In this document: in pieces, positions 21,163 to 31,898 of the stretch
Numbering within the stretch: the first letter of the stretch is position 1
Layout: each line of letters starts with the position of its first letter
From: Simmondsia chinensis
Taxonomy: Eukaryota; Streptophyta; Magnoliopsida; Caryophyllales; Simmondsiaceae
DNA: 64,000 nucleotides
Direction of reading: 5' to 3'
Assembly (NCBI GenBank): GCA_018398585.1
Contig: JAGTTD010000015.1
Span: forward strand, 7,259,001 to 7,323,000
The notes under the pieces: model-generated
Seen by the model: the letters and a program-made list of their open reading frames with translations, nothing else
Told to the model about the DNA's origin: nothing
The model's database searches: none
Program-made: the position numbers and the translations under genes

Positions 21163-22192
21163 GATTTGATATATAAGACTTATATTTTGAACGATTTATT
21201 AGTTTGTTAAAGTAAGTTCGGGCATATGTGTTCGATTGATTGAATGGTTTCTACTCTTACGATTTGAATTATATTGATTTATACGTTGATATGATGTCAG
21301 AATATGTGAATTTTCGGAGTAATTTGTAATTGTGATAATGTGAAAGAAATTATTGTGAACTTGTGATTTGAATTGAAAGGTTTTTATGGGAAGAGCTCAC
21401 AGATAAGTACGTGACGCCCAGGGGTCTATCAACGATAGAATATGAAATATGTGAAAGTCAATCTATGACCCTGTTGCGGGAATAATACCGGCACGTAGTC
21501 TCCAAATGATCTTTGAGTTCTTCTTAACTGATAGATACTACGTTGACCCTGATGGGTCTATTGACTATGGAATTGATTCGAATGTGAAATACGTGAATGT
21601 CGATATATGACCCTGTCATGGAAATAATATCGATCGTAGTCTTCGATTAATTTGTGAGTTTTACCAAGGAGCTCTTGTAAAATAAATTAAAGTATAAAGT
21701 GATGATTCGTGCTTCTTGTAACATGAATATTGAAGATAAAATGGTTTTGCTTATTTTCGTTGGGTATGTTTCCGTTTTAAATAATATGCCTGGTCCAGGG
21801 AGGGTATGTGGTGTACTTGCTGAGTATGTTGTTTGCTCACCCTTTTCCCTTACTTTTTAGATTAGCAGCTTATGGCAATTTCTGAGGGTCGAGGGAGGCA
21901 GAGCGGCAACCTGCTCCGAACAGTATTTTTAGTTTTGAAGTTTTAAATGATATTAGCAGCTTATGGGCATCCTGAACGGTGTTATTATGGACTACTTGAA
22001 AAGGTTGTAATCTTGACTTTTTATATTATTAGCTTTAATCATTAGTATTGATATTATTTGGGATTCGATCTATTGGAGACTTCTATGGAAATTTTAAAAT
22101 TTATGAATCAGAAATTTTCGGGTTTCGTGCTATTATGAGGGAATTCATGAAAGTACAACCATATAGCGCCTTTCGGGTTTAAGCCTATTTGG

Positions 22193-23222
22193 ATTATCTT
22201 TCCTTTTTGAGTTTGTACTGAAATATTTATTGTGGGTCTTTGTTTTATGAAGTGAATAAATGATATTAAGGGCTTGTTTGCTTATCATAAGAATTTAGTG
22301 CAAAGTGTTTTGATTGTTAAGATGATAGAAATAGAACTTTCTAAGGGTTAGGTAAAAATAGAGGAATTGGTTTTACCTAGGTGAGTTAAGATTGGGTTTC
22401 CTTTTCTGGGGCATGATGCGATTGCTGATCTTGTATTCAAAGATTGTGTAATTAAAATTGGTGACACGGAGTTCGTTGCAAATTTAGTGCTCCTAGACAT
22501 GAAGGGGTTAGAGATTAATTGGTTATTTTCTTATCTTGCACTTCGGAATTTTTGGAAAAAGGTAGCGTTTAGATTTCCAACCACCTAGAGTTTGTTTCTC
22601 ATGGAAAGGGGTTAGATTCTCCTACGGAGAGTAAAGACTCTGAGACTCCTCGTATAATGATTTCGTCTTTGATTGATAGAAGATCTTTGAAAAGAGATGT
22701 CGAGAATAATTGTGCATACTAGAGATTAAATTTTTCTATGAATTCCCCAATTTTGTGCATAATATAGATTGAATATGTAGCAATTTTGGATCACAAAGAT
22801 TTAAAGATAATTGTAGATAGCATAAATTAAATTGTTGATAAAGGTTGCTTGGAAGTTATTAAATGAGCAAGTTATATCTATAGCTATCCAGATACTTTGG
22901 TAAGTAGAATCCCAAAGTCTAATAGTTCTATTTGATATTAGAGTTGTGCAGTGAAAGCGGTGAATGGTGGATTAGAATTATTGATTCTAAGTTCAAGACC
23001 TCCTTAATGTTGGGTCAAAAAGTTTTCATGCTTTAAAGAGATTCTACAAAGACATTACTAAAATATAATTTGGTCGATAGTGAGCGAAAAGGATAGTAAT
23101 GCATATTAAATTCTCTTTATTTCAAAAATTGTGAGTTAGGTCTAATTTGAAATCGATACCCAGATTTATTTGAAAATGAAGCTAAGTTTTGAGGACGAAA
23201 CTTTTATTTAAGGGGATGAGGA
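22193..23222 (+). pseudogene. gypsy internal remnant with protease-like trace
   Basis: Around 22400-22525 the frame reads DCVIKIGDTEFVANLVLLDM, which matches the stretch upstream of the GMDWL motif in gypsy protease domains. Otherwise the region is AT-rich, full of stops, and lacks reverse transcriptase or integrase. Most of the polyprotein has been lost by deletion. Confidence 0.55.
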
Positions 23223-23663
23223 TATAATACCTAGTGAAATTAAACTAGACTAGGTATTATAATATGTGAAACCCGGGGTGATTCAATTAGGCTACCCATT
23301 ATAATATGTGAAATCCGATCTAATTAAAATAAGCTAGGTATTATTATAATTGGGCTAATAGATACAATAATTGGCTAATTTTAGAAAGGACTCGTTAATA
23401 ATATTTGGGTTATATATATATATATACACACACGCACACACAAAAGAAGAAGGGTTCAAACCCTAGTTTCTTCTCCCCTTCTAATCTCTCTCTCTCTCTA
23501 GCGTCAATTTTCAATCCCAACTACTCTCCCTTGATAGGTTTTAGAAGCTAATTCTTAATAAAAGCTCGAATATTGGATTAGAAGATAGTAAAAGTAAGTA
23601 TACCACTTCCCCTACTTGTTTGTGAATTATAAAAATTATTTTACATGATTTGATGTATAAGAC

Positions 23664-25215
23664 TGTTGGATTATGGTCCCATAAAATTTGATATCCACTA
23701 TAGAATGTAACTGAGTTACGTAAGTTCATCAGTAATAATAAGCTGGAGCGTCCTGACAAAATTAAAAGGGTAAAATTATCAGAGAATTTCTATTCGAAAA
23801 ATTAGGATGTCGTTTGCTGGTTTTAGCACCCTCCTTATTTAGGCTCGTTGGAGGTAAACTTGGATGATTATGTCCTAATTTGGGGAATAGAAATTATAAA
23901 CGATTTTATTGATTTGAACTCGGGTATTTGTTTAAAATGGGTAATTTGATTTGAAAAACATCTGGTATTATTTCTTGGTAAAATAATATCTGGTTTGTTA
24001 TTAACCAGTGGTTATTACCCAACCCGAATTCCCGATTCCCGTGCCCAGCTAGTTGTATTCTACGTCAGATCGTGCTGCGTGTCCATTTCTCAGCCATTGG
24101 ATCTCCCTGTTGCTTTATAACCCGTATGATAGGGTTTTACTGAGAAGGTGAAAATAAATAAGGGGTTATTTATATTTTACTACCCTGACCTTTTTGGTAA
24201 TTATAAAAGGACCTTGACATTTTTGAATTATTAAAAAGGACCCCAAAGTTTTATCATATTAATAAAAAGGACCCTCTCTAGCCATCTGACGTCATTTTAA
24301 AAGGTTTTTAGGCCATCTGGTTTATTTTGATTCGATCTAAATTTGCATTATAATCACTGTGAAGGTTTTTGGGCCACTTAAAATCATGATTTCCCCGTTT
24401 TGAAAGGGAAGTCATTTTCCCTTATTTGTTAGAGAAGGTCCTTTTTATTAATACGATAAAACATCGGGATCCTTTTTAATAATTCCAAAACGTCAGGGTT
24501 CTTTTTATAATTACCAAAAAGGTTAGGGTAGTAAAATATAAATAACCCTAATTCATAAGATGAAAATGAGTTTTTGCAGTGAGCATCAAATGAAGATTTT
24601 CATAGTGAGCAAGAAACCCATAGTTGGGGTTTCTCTGGTCAAAGACGAAATGCAGAGAGAGAAAGGAGAAAATATGGAGAAGAGAGAGATGGCTTTCTAG
24701 TGAGAGAAAGCTTGAAAAGAGAGAGAGCTTTTAGACCGGAGTTGGAGGCTGAAGACGAAGAAGACGGTGGTGAACCTTTGGAGCTCGAGATGCTCGGTTC
24801 AAGGCGATGCGTAGTCCTAGATGAGGTCTTCTTCAACGATAGCGCTAGGGTTTGGGGCTCTAGGTTGTTCTTCGTTCGTGTTGCTCGGCTATGGCTTTTC
24901 TCTTGTTCTTTCTCGTTTTCTTGCTTTAATCTCTATATTGGTTCTCGTTTTAAACTTGATGCTCAGTCTGTGTTTTTCATCCTAATTACTGATAATGGAT
25001 TTGACTCATTTGAAAACAGAGGCCCGTGGAGTAGGACCTCGCTGAGGTGCCGAACCATGTATATTGCGCGTTGTTCGTTGTTCTTCGTCGTTTTTTTAGT
25101 GTTGCTGGTTTATTTCCGCATTAGTTTCATTTATGGGTTTTCATTGCTTAGTGCTGGGACAAGATCTTGTTTTTGAGTTGTGTTCGGGTCTGATTTAGGG
25201 CTCGAATTCACAACA
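23664..25215 (+). mobile_element. Copia-type solo LTR nested in the gypsy 3' LTR
   Basis: It begins TGTTGGATTATGG and ends TTCACAACA, with the perfect TSD AAGAC at 23659-23663 and 25216-25220. There is no internal domain. The segment CCGTGGAGTAGG ... CCGAACCA near 25024-25056 resembles CCGTGGAGTAGG ... CTGAACCACG in the LTR of the copia element at 51177. Solo LTRs arise by recombination between the two LTRs of one element. Strand is inferred from that motif. A MITE sits at 24162-24549. Confidence 0.88.
24162..24549. repeat. MITE C, long inverted repeat, Mutator-like TSD
   Basis: The left arm GGGGTTATTTATATTTTACT and the reverse complement of the right arm (AGGGTTATTTATATTTTACT) stay similar for over 110 bp. 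The flanks AATAAATAA and AATTCATAA agree at seven of nine positions, suggesting a Mutator-type 9-bp TSD. No coding. Confidence 0.75.
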
Positions 25216-26184
25216 AAGACTTATATTTAGAACGATTTATTAGCTTGTTAAAGTAGTTTCAGGCATATGTGTTTGATTGATTGCATAATTACTAGTCTTA
25301 CGATTTGAATTATATTGATTTATACGTTGATTTGATGTCGGAATATGTGAATTTTAGAAGGAATTTGTACTTATAATAATGTGAAAGAAATTATTGTGAA
25401 CTTGTAATTTGAATTGAAAGGTTTTTATGCAAAAGAGCTCACAGATAACTACGTGACCCTTAGGGGTCCATTGACGATAGAATGTGAAATATGTGAAAAT
25501 CGATCTGTGACCTTATCACAGGAATAATACTGGCACGTTGTATCCGATTGATCTGTGAGTTCTTCTAAATTGACAGATATTACGTTGACCCTGATGGGTC
25601 TATCAAATATATAATTGATTCGAATGTGAAATATGTGAACGTCGATGTGTGACTTGTTGCGGGAATAATACTGGCGTTGTCTCTAATTGATCTGTAACAT
25701 GAATATTGAAGATAAATTGGGTTTACTTGTTTTCACTGGGTATTTTTTTTCATTTTGAATAATATGCATGGTTCGGATAGGATGTGTGGTATACTTGCTG
25801 AGCGTGTTGTTTGCTCACCCTTTTCCTTCGCTTTTCAGATTAGTTGCTTATGGATATTTCTAAGGGACGAGGAAGGCAAAGCGACATCCTGTTCCGAGCT
25901 GTATTTTTATTTTCGAGGTTTTAAATATTAAATAAATTCTATAGTGCGTTGTTATTATGGACTACTTGGAAAGGTTGTAATCTTAACTTTTCGTATTATT
26001 AGCTTTAATCGTTAGTATTGATGTTGTTTGGGATTTGATCTATTAGAGACTTCTATGTAAATTTCAAAATTTATGAATCAAAAATTTTCGGGTTCCATGC
26101 TATAATGAGGGAATTCATAATAGTATGGCCGTGTAGCGCCTTTCTGGTTTAAGCCTATTTGGTATAATATCTGGAGGCATTACG

Positions 26185-27176
26185 GAAAACGTGTTCCCAT
26201 CTTATGATATTCCTTTTTTATTTTGATAAAAATATTTTCCACCGATCATCCTTTACCTCTTTTATAGCCATCGTAAACTCGATCTAATCCAAACTTAGAC
26301 TATCAAATATCTTGAGACTTTGGAATGATGACTTCTGCCATTTTACAAGGGAAGTCATTTTCCATCCTTTGGAGGAAAACTATTTCTCTGGAAATCTTTT
26401 CCACTAAAGAATGCTTGTTACATAATGGAAAATGGAAAAACCAATACCTAGAATCTAATTTTCCCCTTAAATAAACATAACTAAAATGAATGACTAGTTC
26501 CGAGTCTAGTGTGATTGCATTTATTGGTTTTTTATGTTTATTTCCTTTGCATGTTTGATCTTAGATGAAGATGAGAATTAGCATCTTCATTTCAGAGGAT
26601 CAAAGCACATGGACGGTTGGCGATCTGGTTCTTAAATCAGTACGTTTCTGATCTTAGATGAAGATGAGAATTAGCATCTTCATCCTATTTGAATTCTTTT
26701 TGTCCTCTTTGTTTCCCGGAAAGCTTTCAGGTCGACAATGATGTCAAATTTCAGAACGAACTTTATAAATGTGTCATATTCATCCTAGTTTTGAACAAAT
26801 ATCTCGATATATTATACAGAAGTTCTCTCACTCAATACTCTTTAAACCCTATTTCTAACAATTCTAGAGGGGGTCTTTATTCATAAAAAATAAATTAAAA
26901 TTTAAAAATAAGTCATAAATTGCTACAAATCTCCCATAATAAATATAATAATTGTTATAGCGAATTGGCTTGGAATGGTCGAACATGGTTAGACCTATCC
27001 GCACAACGGGTCAAACTGGGTCAAGTCTAATAGGTCAAATGTATCAGATATAGCAGCAGCGGGTTTTGAGTTTGGGTCAGGGCAAGCTCGGTTCAAACAA
27101 AATAAGTTATTCACCTATTGACCCAACCTGCTATAGTGCCTGGGTAGCCCCAATTTTACCCACCAACCTAACTTGT
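26185..27176. other. Intergenic DNA with a duplicated 35-bp segment
   Basis: The 35-bp segment at 26556-26590 is repeated exactly at 26649-26683. It contains ATGAAGATG and its inverse CATCTTCAT, eight bases apart. The rest includes the TIR-like sequence near 26340-26478 and GGGTCAA-rich DNA near 27000. No gene. Confidence 0.5.
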
Positions 27177-27195
27177 CAACACTACAACAAAAAAG

Positions 27196-27345
27196 GGTAA
27201 TTCTCGGCGCATAATTATTAGCGTTTATACAAACATCGAGAAATCCCGGCGTTTAAATGCGTCGAGACAAAGCGTCGAAAATTCTCGGCGATTTTAAACG
27301 ACGCAAAAATTCTCGGCGCTTATAAGCGCCGAGAATCTCGTCGGG
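27196..27345. repeat. Left subterminal repeat array of the CACTA element
   Basis: Repeats of TTCTCGGCG and its inverse occur about every 20-40 bp. One pair forms a perfect 28-bp palindrome at 27309-27336. In En/Spm such arrays bind the TnpA protein. Confidence 0.85.
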
Positions 27346-27353
27346 TATATATA
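27346..27353 (+). promoter_or_regulatory. Probable TATA box of the CACTA promoter
   Basis: TATATATA sits between GGG and CCC just inside the left repeat array and upstream of a pyrimidine-rich leader (27360-27610) made of repeated CGTCTCTCACC units. The position suits the start of transcription of the transposase gene. Confidence 0.55.
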
Positions 27354-28222
27354 CCCCCAACAAACCCCAACCCTCATTCGTTCACGCTCGCCACCGTCGT
27401 CTCTCACCCTCACCTCCCTCAAACCCTAACCCTCGTCTCTCACTGTCGTCTCTCACCCTCGTCTCTCACCCTCACCCTCGCCGCCACATTCGTCTCTCAC
27501 CCTCACCTCCCGATTTCCAACCGCGTCGCCTGTTCGCCTCTCACCATCGCCGCCAGCGTTCGTCTCTCACCGTCGCCACCAGCGTTCGTCTCTCACCCTC
27601 ACCTTCCGATTTCACAGTTGCTCTTGCTTTGCTGTTAGTATGTGATGTCCTTGCCCTAGTTTCGGTTTTTATTTTTATTGGACTGCTTATTCTTCTACAA
27701 GTGTTATATCATTTGAGTTGGTTGAAGTAGTTGTATTATAGTTTTGTATTATCGTCGTTTCACACTTTCCCCTGCTTCATGCGCATTCTTAATGCTATGG
27801 TTGGAATGATTCTATTGTTGCATCTCATCATTTGAATTGATTAATACAAAAGATTGTTGTTTTGACGAAATTCTTGTATTACTGTGTTTGATTGATGTTT
27901 AAAATTATGTGTTGGTGGCGCTTGTGAGTTCAATTTGTTAATGTCAGGGAGATTAGATATCGATTTCATAATTTTTAAATTTGAAAAAATAAAACTTTGT
28001 TGCTATATCCCTTGTTTAGATGGATCCTTCACATTAGAGGATTAAAATTGATTATAAGGAACTCATGTATCTTACTTTAATTTCTAACTTCTCCTAAGTC
28101 CCATTAATTATTTGTTTTTGCATTTGTATATATTTTAATTGGTTGATTAAATATTTGTCTTATGAACTCTATCTTTTTTCAATTTTTAGGTAATTTGATT
28201 GCACTACTTAATATTTAGAGAT

Positions 28223-31200
28223 ATGGATATGAGTTGTATCATGCAACCAAGGATTAGTCAAGCTTATATTGATGGTGTCATTGAATTCATTAAGTTGGCT
28301 AAAGAAAACCTTATAGAAGGAAAAACTCGATGTCCATGTAATAAATGCAAAGTAGCCAAATGGTTCTCATTAGAAGATGTGGAATATCATATCCTTTTTA
28401 AGGGTTTTTGGCCAAAGTATAAGAAATGGATTTTTCATGGAAAAGAAGATATTGTTCAACAATTGAGATGCAATAGGCAAACATCTACCAATTATAATGA
28501 GGGAAGGGCCATAGGTCGAGATGATATTGGTGGATTACTACGAGAAAGTATCGGAGTTGATATTCCTCCCTCCACAAGTCAACCCCATTTGTCTGATGAA
28601 CATGATTGGTCGGACCAAGTTCCTCTTGAAGAACCCAACCAATCTCCTGAGGAGAAAGCCAAGTATAAGAAGATATTGGAAGCTTCTAATGAAGAACTAT
28701 ATTCAGGCTGTAGCGCATTCTCCAAATTGTCATTTCTTTTGCACTTGTTTCACTTGAAATGTATGCATAGTTGGTCTGCTGAGTCCTTCACGATGTTGCT
28801 AAGACTTCTTGTTGATGCGTTTCCCCAAATTATGGTATTTCCATCATCTTATTATGAAGCTCAGAAAATGATCAATGAGTTGGGTCTTGGATATGAAAAG
28901 ATTCATGCTTGTCCAAATAATTGTATGTTGTATTAGGGTGAAATGTCTGAAAAAGAGAGTTGTCATACATGCGGTACCTCAAGATGGAAGACAGTTAAGG
29001 GTAAGGAAGATGACAGTTGTAGTGATGAAACTATGTCAACCAAGAAAGGAGAGCCCGCTAAGGTTATGCGGTATTTTTCTTTGATTTCAAGGCTCAAAAG
29101 ATTATACATGTCATCTAAAATAGCCGAAGATATGAGACGGTATGAGATAGACCGTTTGAAGGTTGGGAAATTAAGGCATCCTGCAGATGGCTTAGCTTGG
29201 AGGGCATTTGATGCTCGGTATCCAGAGTTTTCTTCAAATCCTCGTAGTGTTAGGCTTGGTCTTGCTAGTGACGGCTTCAATCCGTACCGTCTTATGAATA
29301 CTACTTATAGTACATGGCCAGTAGTGTTGATCCCGTACTACTTGCCCCCATGGCTATGTATGAAGCAATCGTCATTCATTCTTTCTTCGATTAGTCCTGG
29401 GAAATCGGGCCCTGGACTTGACATTGATGTGTACCTACAACCATTGCTGCATGAGTTGAAATTGTTCTGGGAAGGTATTGATGCATATGATGCCTATAGT
29501 GGACAAAACTTTAGGATACAAGGGGCTATAATGTGGACTATCAATGACTTTCCTGCATATGCTATGTTGTCTGGTTGGAGTACAAAGGGCTACACAGCTT
29601 GTCCTTATTGCACTGAACATACACATTCTTATAAGTTTGGGGGCAGGATTTGCTATAATGGACACCGTAAATGGTTACCTAATAATCACCCTTTTCGATC
29701 TCAGAGTCAATTGTTTGATGGGACAATGGAGTATGCTTGTGCTCCTACTCCGGCATTAGGGACTGATATTTTGAAAGCACAAGAACAAGTTCGTTACAAG
29801 TACGAAAAAACCCAAAGAAGAAAAGAGAAAGGCACCACATAGACAGTTCAATAGAAAGAGTGGACAATGACGAAGTGCTTTGGAAGAAAAAAAGCATATT
29901 TTTTGACTTGCCATATTGGGAGTACAATCTCCTTCGACATAATCTAGATGTCATGCACATAGAGAAAAATGTGTGTGATAATGTTCTAGGGACGCTATTA
30001 CATATGGAGAGAAAGACTAGAGATGATGAAAAGGCAATAAGGGCCCTTGAAAAATGGAACATAAAGCCACATCTTTGGCTACAACCTCGTCCTAATAGAG
30101 ATCCGTACAGGCCTCCAGCTTCTTACTATATGTCTTCAAATGATAAAGAACAGTTTCTAAGAGTTCTACAGAAACTTAGGGTCCCAGATGGATATAGATC
30201 TAACATCTATAGATGTGTGAAGTTGAAATAAAGAAAACTCTTAAACCTTAAGAGTCATGACAACCATGTTCTTATGCAAGATATTCTTCCTGTAGCTTTA
30301 CGAGCATCCAATGCCACACAAGTCATTGAGTTGCTTTCAGACTTGTCTTCCTTTTTCAAATACTTGTGTTCTACGACCCTCGACCCAAATATGCTCGATC
30401 TTCAACAATCGAACATTATTCTTACACTTTGTGAGATAGAGATGGAATTTCTACCTACATTTTTCACAGTCATGGTTCATCTACTAATTCATTTAGTAGA
30501 GGAGGCTAAGCTTGGTGGGCCTGTTCACTATAGATGGATGTATCCGATTGAAAGGTTAGCCGATAATGCTTCATTTACTTTTATCTCTCATATTTGGCAT
30601 CCAGTAATTGATCTCACGTGTTATTTATATTTATGTAATAAAGGTATTTGTCCCATTTGAAAGCATACGTAACCAGGCGCGGCCAGAAGGGTCCATTGCT
30701 GAAGGCTACATCATGGAGGAGACTATTACATTTTGTTCTAGATACTTAGAAGGTGCTACGACCATTTTTAATAGACCTAAAAGAAATGATGATAATGGCT
30801 CAAGTATGGGTAAATACTTGTTAAACTCTGGGGGTCGTGCAATTGGAAAAGAGAAAATTGTTCACCTTGATATGAGAAGTAAGGAACAAGCGCATCGTTA
30901 TGTGCTACTTCAGCTAGATGAAATCAAGGAACTTCGTGAGTAAGTGTTAATAGAAGCAACTTTGTCAATATTAACTATTTTTGTTCAACCTACTAATAAT
31001 TTCCTTATTATAGTGAATTTTTAAGTGAAAAACGACGGGCATATTTTCATAGAGGTCGATCTAATGCAACATTAGAAAATCAGTGGATTGTTGAAGAGTT
31101 TTCTGAGTGGCTTCAAAACCAGGTTAATATATTTTATTCGATGTTGAAGTTAATATTATATATTCACCATTAATTTTGATACTACCTTTTATTCTATTAA

Positions 31201-31681
31201 GGTGCACAAAATTGATGCAACTACCGAAGAAGGCCGATTGAGAAGGGCTTTAGCTGGTGGGCTAAATCAGTATGCTAAAAGAATGAAGGGCTTTGTCCTT
31301 AATAGATACAAGTTTCATACAGAAGATCGTGAACGCTATATGAGGACACAAAATTCTGGGGTCATGGTCGTAGCTGATGGACAAGTTTACTATGGCAAAT
31401 TGACAGACATATATGAACTAGACTATTATGGGAGTTATAAAGTTGTCATTTTTTGTTGTGATTGGGTAGATATAAATAGGGGCTTAAGAACATTTAGAAA
31501 TGATGGTGCTTGTGTGAACTTCTCTAAGTTGATGCATACGGGTCGATTGTTGAAAGATGATCCATTTGTCATCTCATCTCAAGCAAAGCAAGTTTTCTAT
31601 ATTCAAGATGAGATGCAAAAGGGATGGTATCATGTCATTAAGACTAAACCTAGGGACTTGTATGATCTAGGCGAGATTTGA
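28223..31681 (+). pseudogene. CACTA transposase (TnpD-like), split gene, broken
   Basis: The start ATG at 28223 follows a 5' UTR. Domains in order: a transposase-associated N-terminus with CPCNKCK; the Transposase_21 catalytic region (about 28943-30060, including LGLASDGFNPY, FPAYAMLSGWSTKG and DVMHIEKNVCDNVLGT); a DUF4218-type region (LPTFFTVMVHLLIHL, EGSIAEGYIMEE); and a DUF4216-type C-terminus (YYGKLTDIYELDYYG, CDWVDINRGLRT). Introns are visible at 30555-30643, about 30937-31014 and 31124-31201. Lesions: TAG at 28934-28936 where the family has Trp, a frameshift near 29835, a stop at 30229-30231 and a 2-nt loss near 30670. The protein would cut the element ends. Confidence 0.9.
30555..30643 (+). 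other. 89-bp intron in the CACTA transposase gene
   Basis: Splicing from GAAAG to GTATTTG removes a GT...AG segment and joins YPIER to YLSHLKAY, giving the family's usual sequence. Without splicing the frame reads into unrelated residues. Confidence 0.75.
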
Positions 31682-31898
31682 TCTTTGTTTTTTTAGAGTT
31701 GTGAAATAATGTTACGTGTTGTTTCATTTTGTCCATGTATGTTAGTTTTCTTTTGTATGTGTTGTTTTATTTTGTCCATGATTTTTGTTTCATTATTGAT
31801 TATTTGTTTTACGGAACATATTTGCTTCTCATTTTATTTTTGTAAGTTCTATTATACATCTACTAATTCTTTTATTTTTGGAAAAGCGTGGATTCACA

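Larger units (their letters stand above)
20006..22192 (+). repeat. 5' LTR of the gypsy element, split by an RTE LINE
   Basis: It matches the 3' LTR in order: TATTATAATATGTGAAA, a CT tract, GATTTGATGTATAAGACT, TTTATACGTTGAT, GTAGCGCCTTTC-type sequence and AAGCCTATTTGG. The stretch 20476-21162 is a later insertion. The downstream end is set where similarity to the other LTR stops. Confidence 0.8.
20006..26184 (+). mobile_element. Decayed Ty3/gypsy element with nested insertions
   Basis: Two related LTRs bound a ~1-kb internal remnant. The LTR begins TGTAATACCCAGT (20006) and TATAATACCTAGT (23223), the usual start of plant del/Tekay-like gypsy LTRs. A purine tract AAGGGGATGAGGA (about 23210-23222) precedes the 3' LTR. 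The 5' LTR holds an RTE LINE and the 3' LTR holds a copia solo LTR. Only a protease-like trace of the polyprotein remains. The right boundary and TSD are not certain. Confidence 0.8.
23223..26184 (+). repeat. 3' LTR of the gypsy element, split by a solo LTR
   Basis: It is similar to 20006-22192 on both sides of the inserted 23664-25215 segment. The last clearly shared sequence is AAGCCTATTTGG at about 26162. The following CTGGAGGCATTAC may be the true LTR end. Confidence 0.75.

Noticed and set aside
24700..25176. A 158-residue open frame as a host gene
   Set aside because: It lies wholly inside a solo LTR with perfect TSD, has no recognisable domain, and covers the LTR promoter/leader region.
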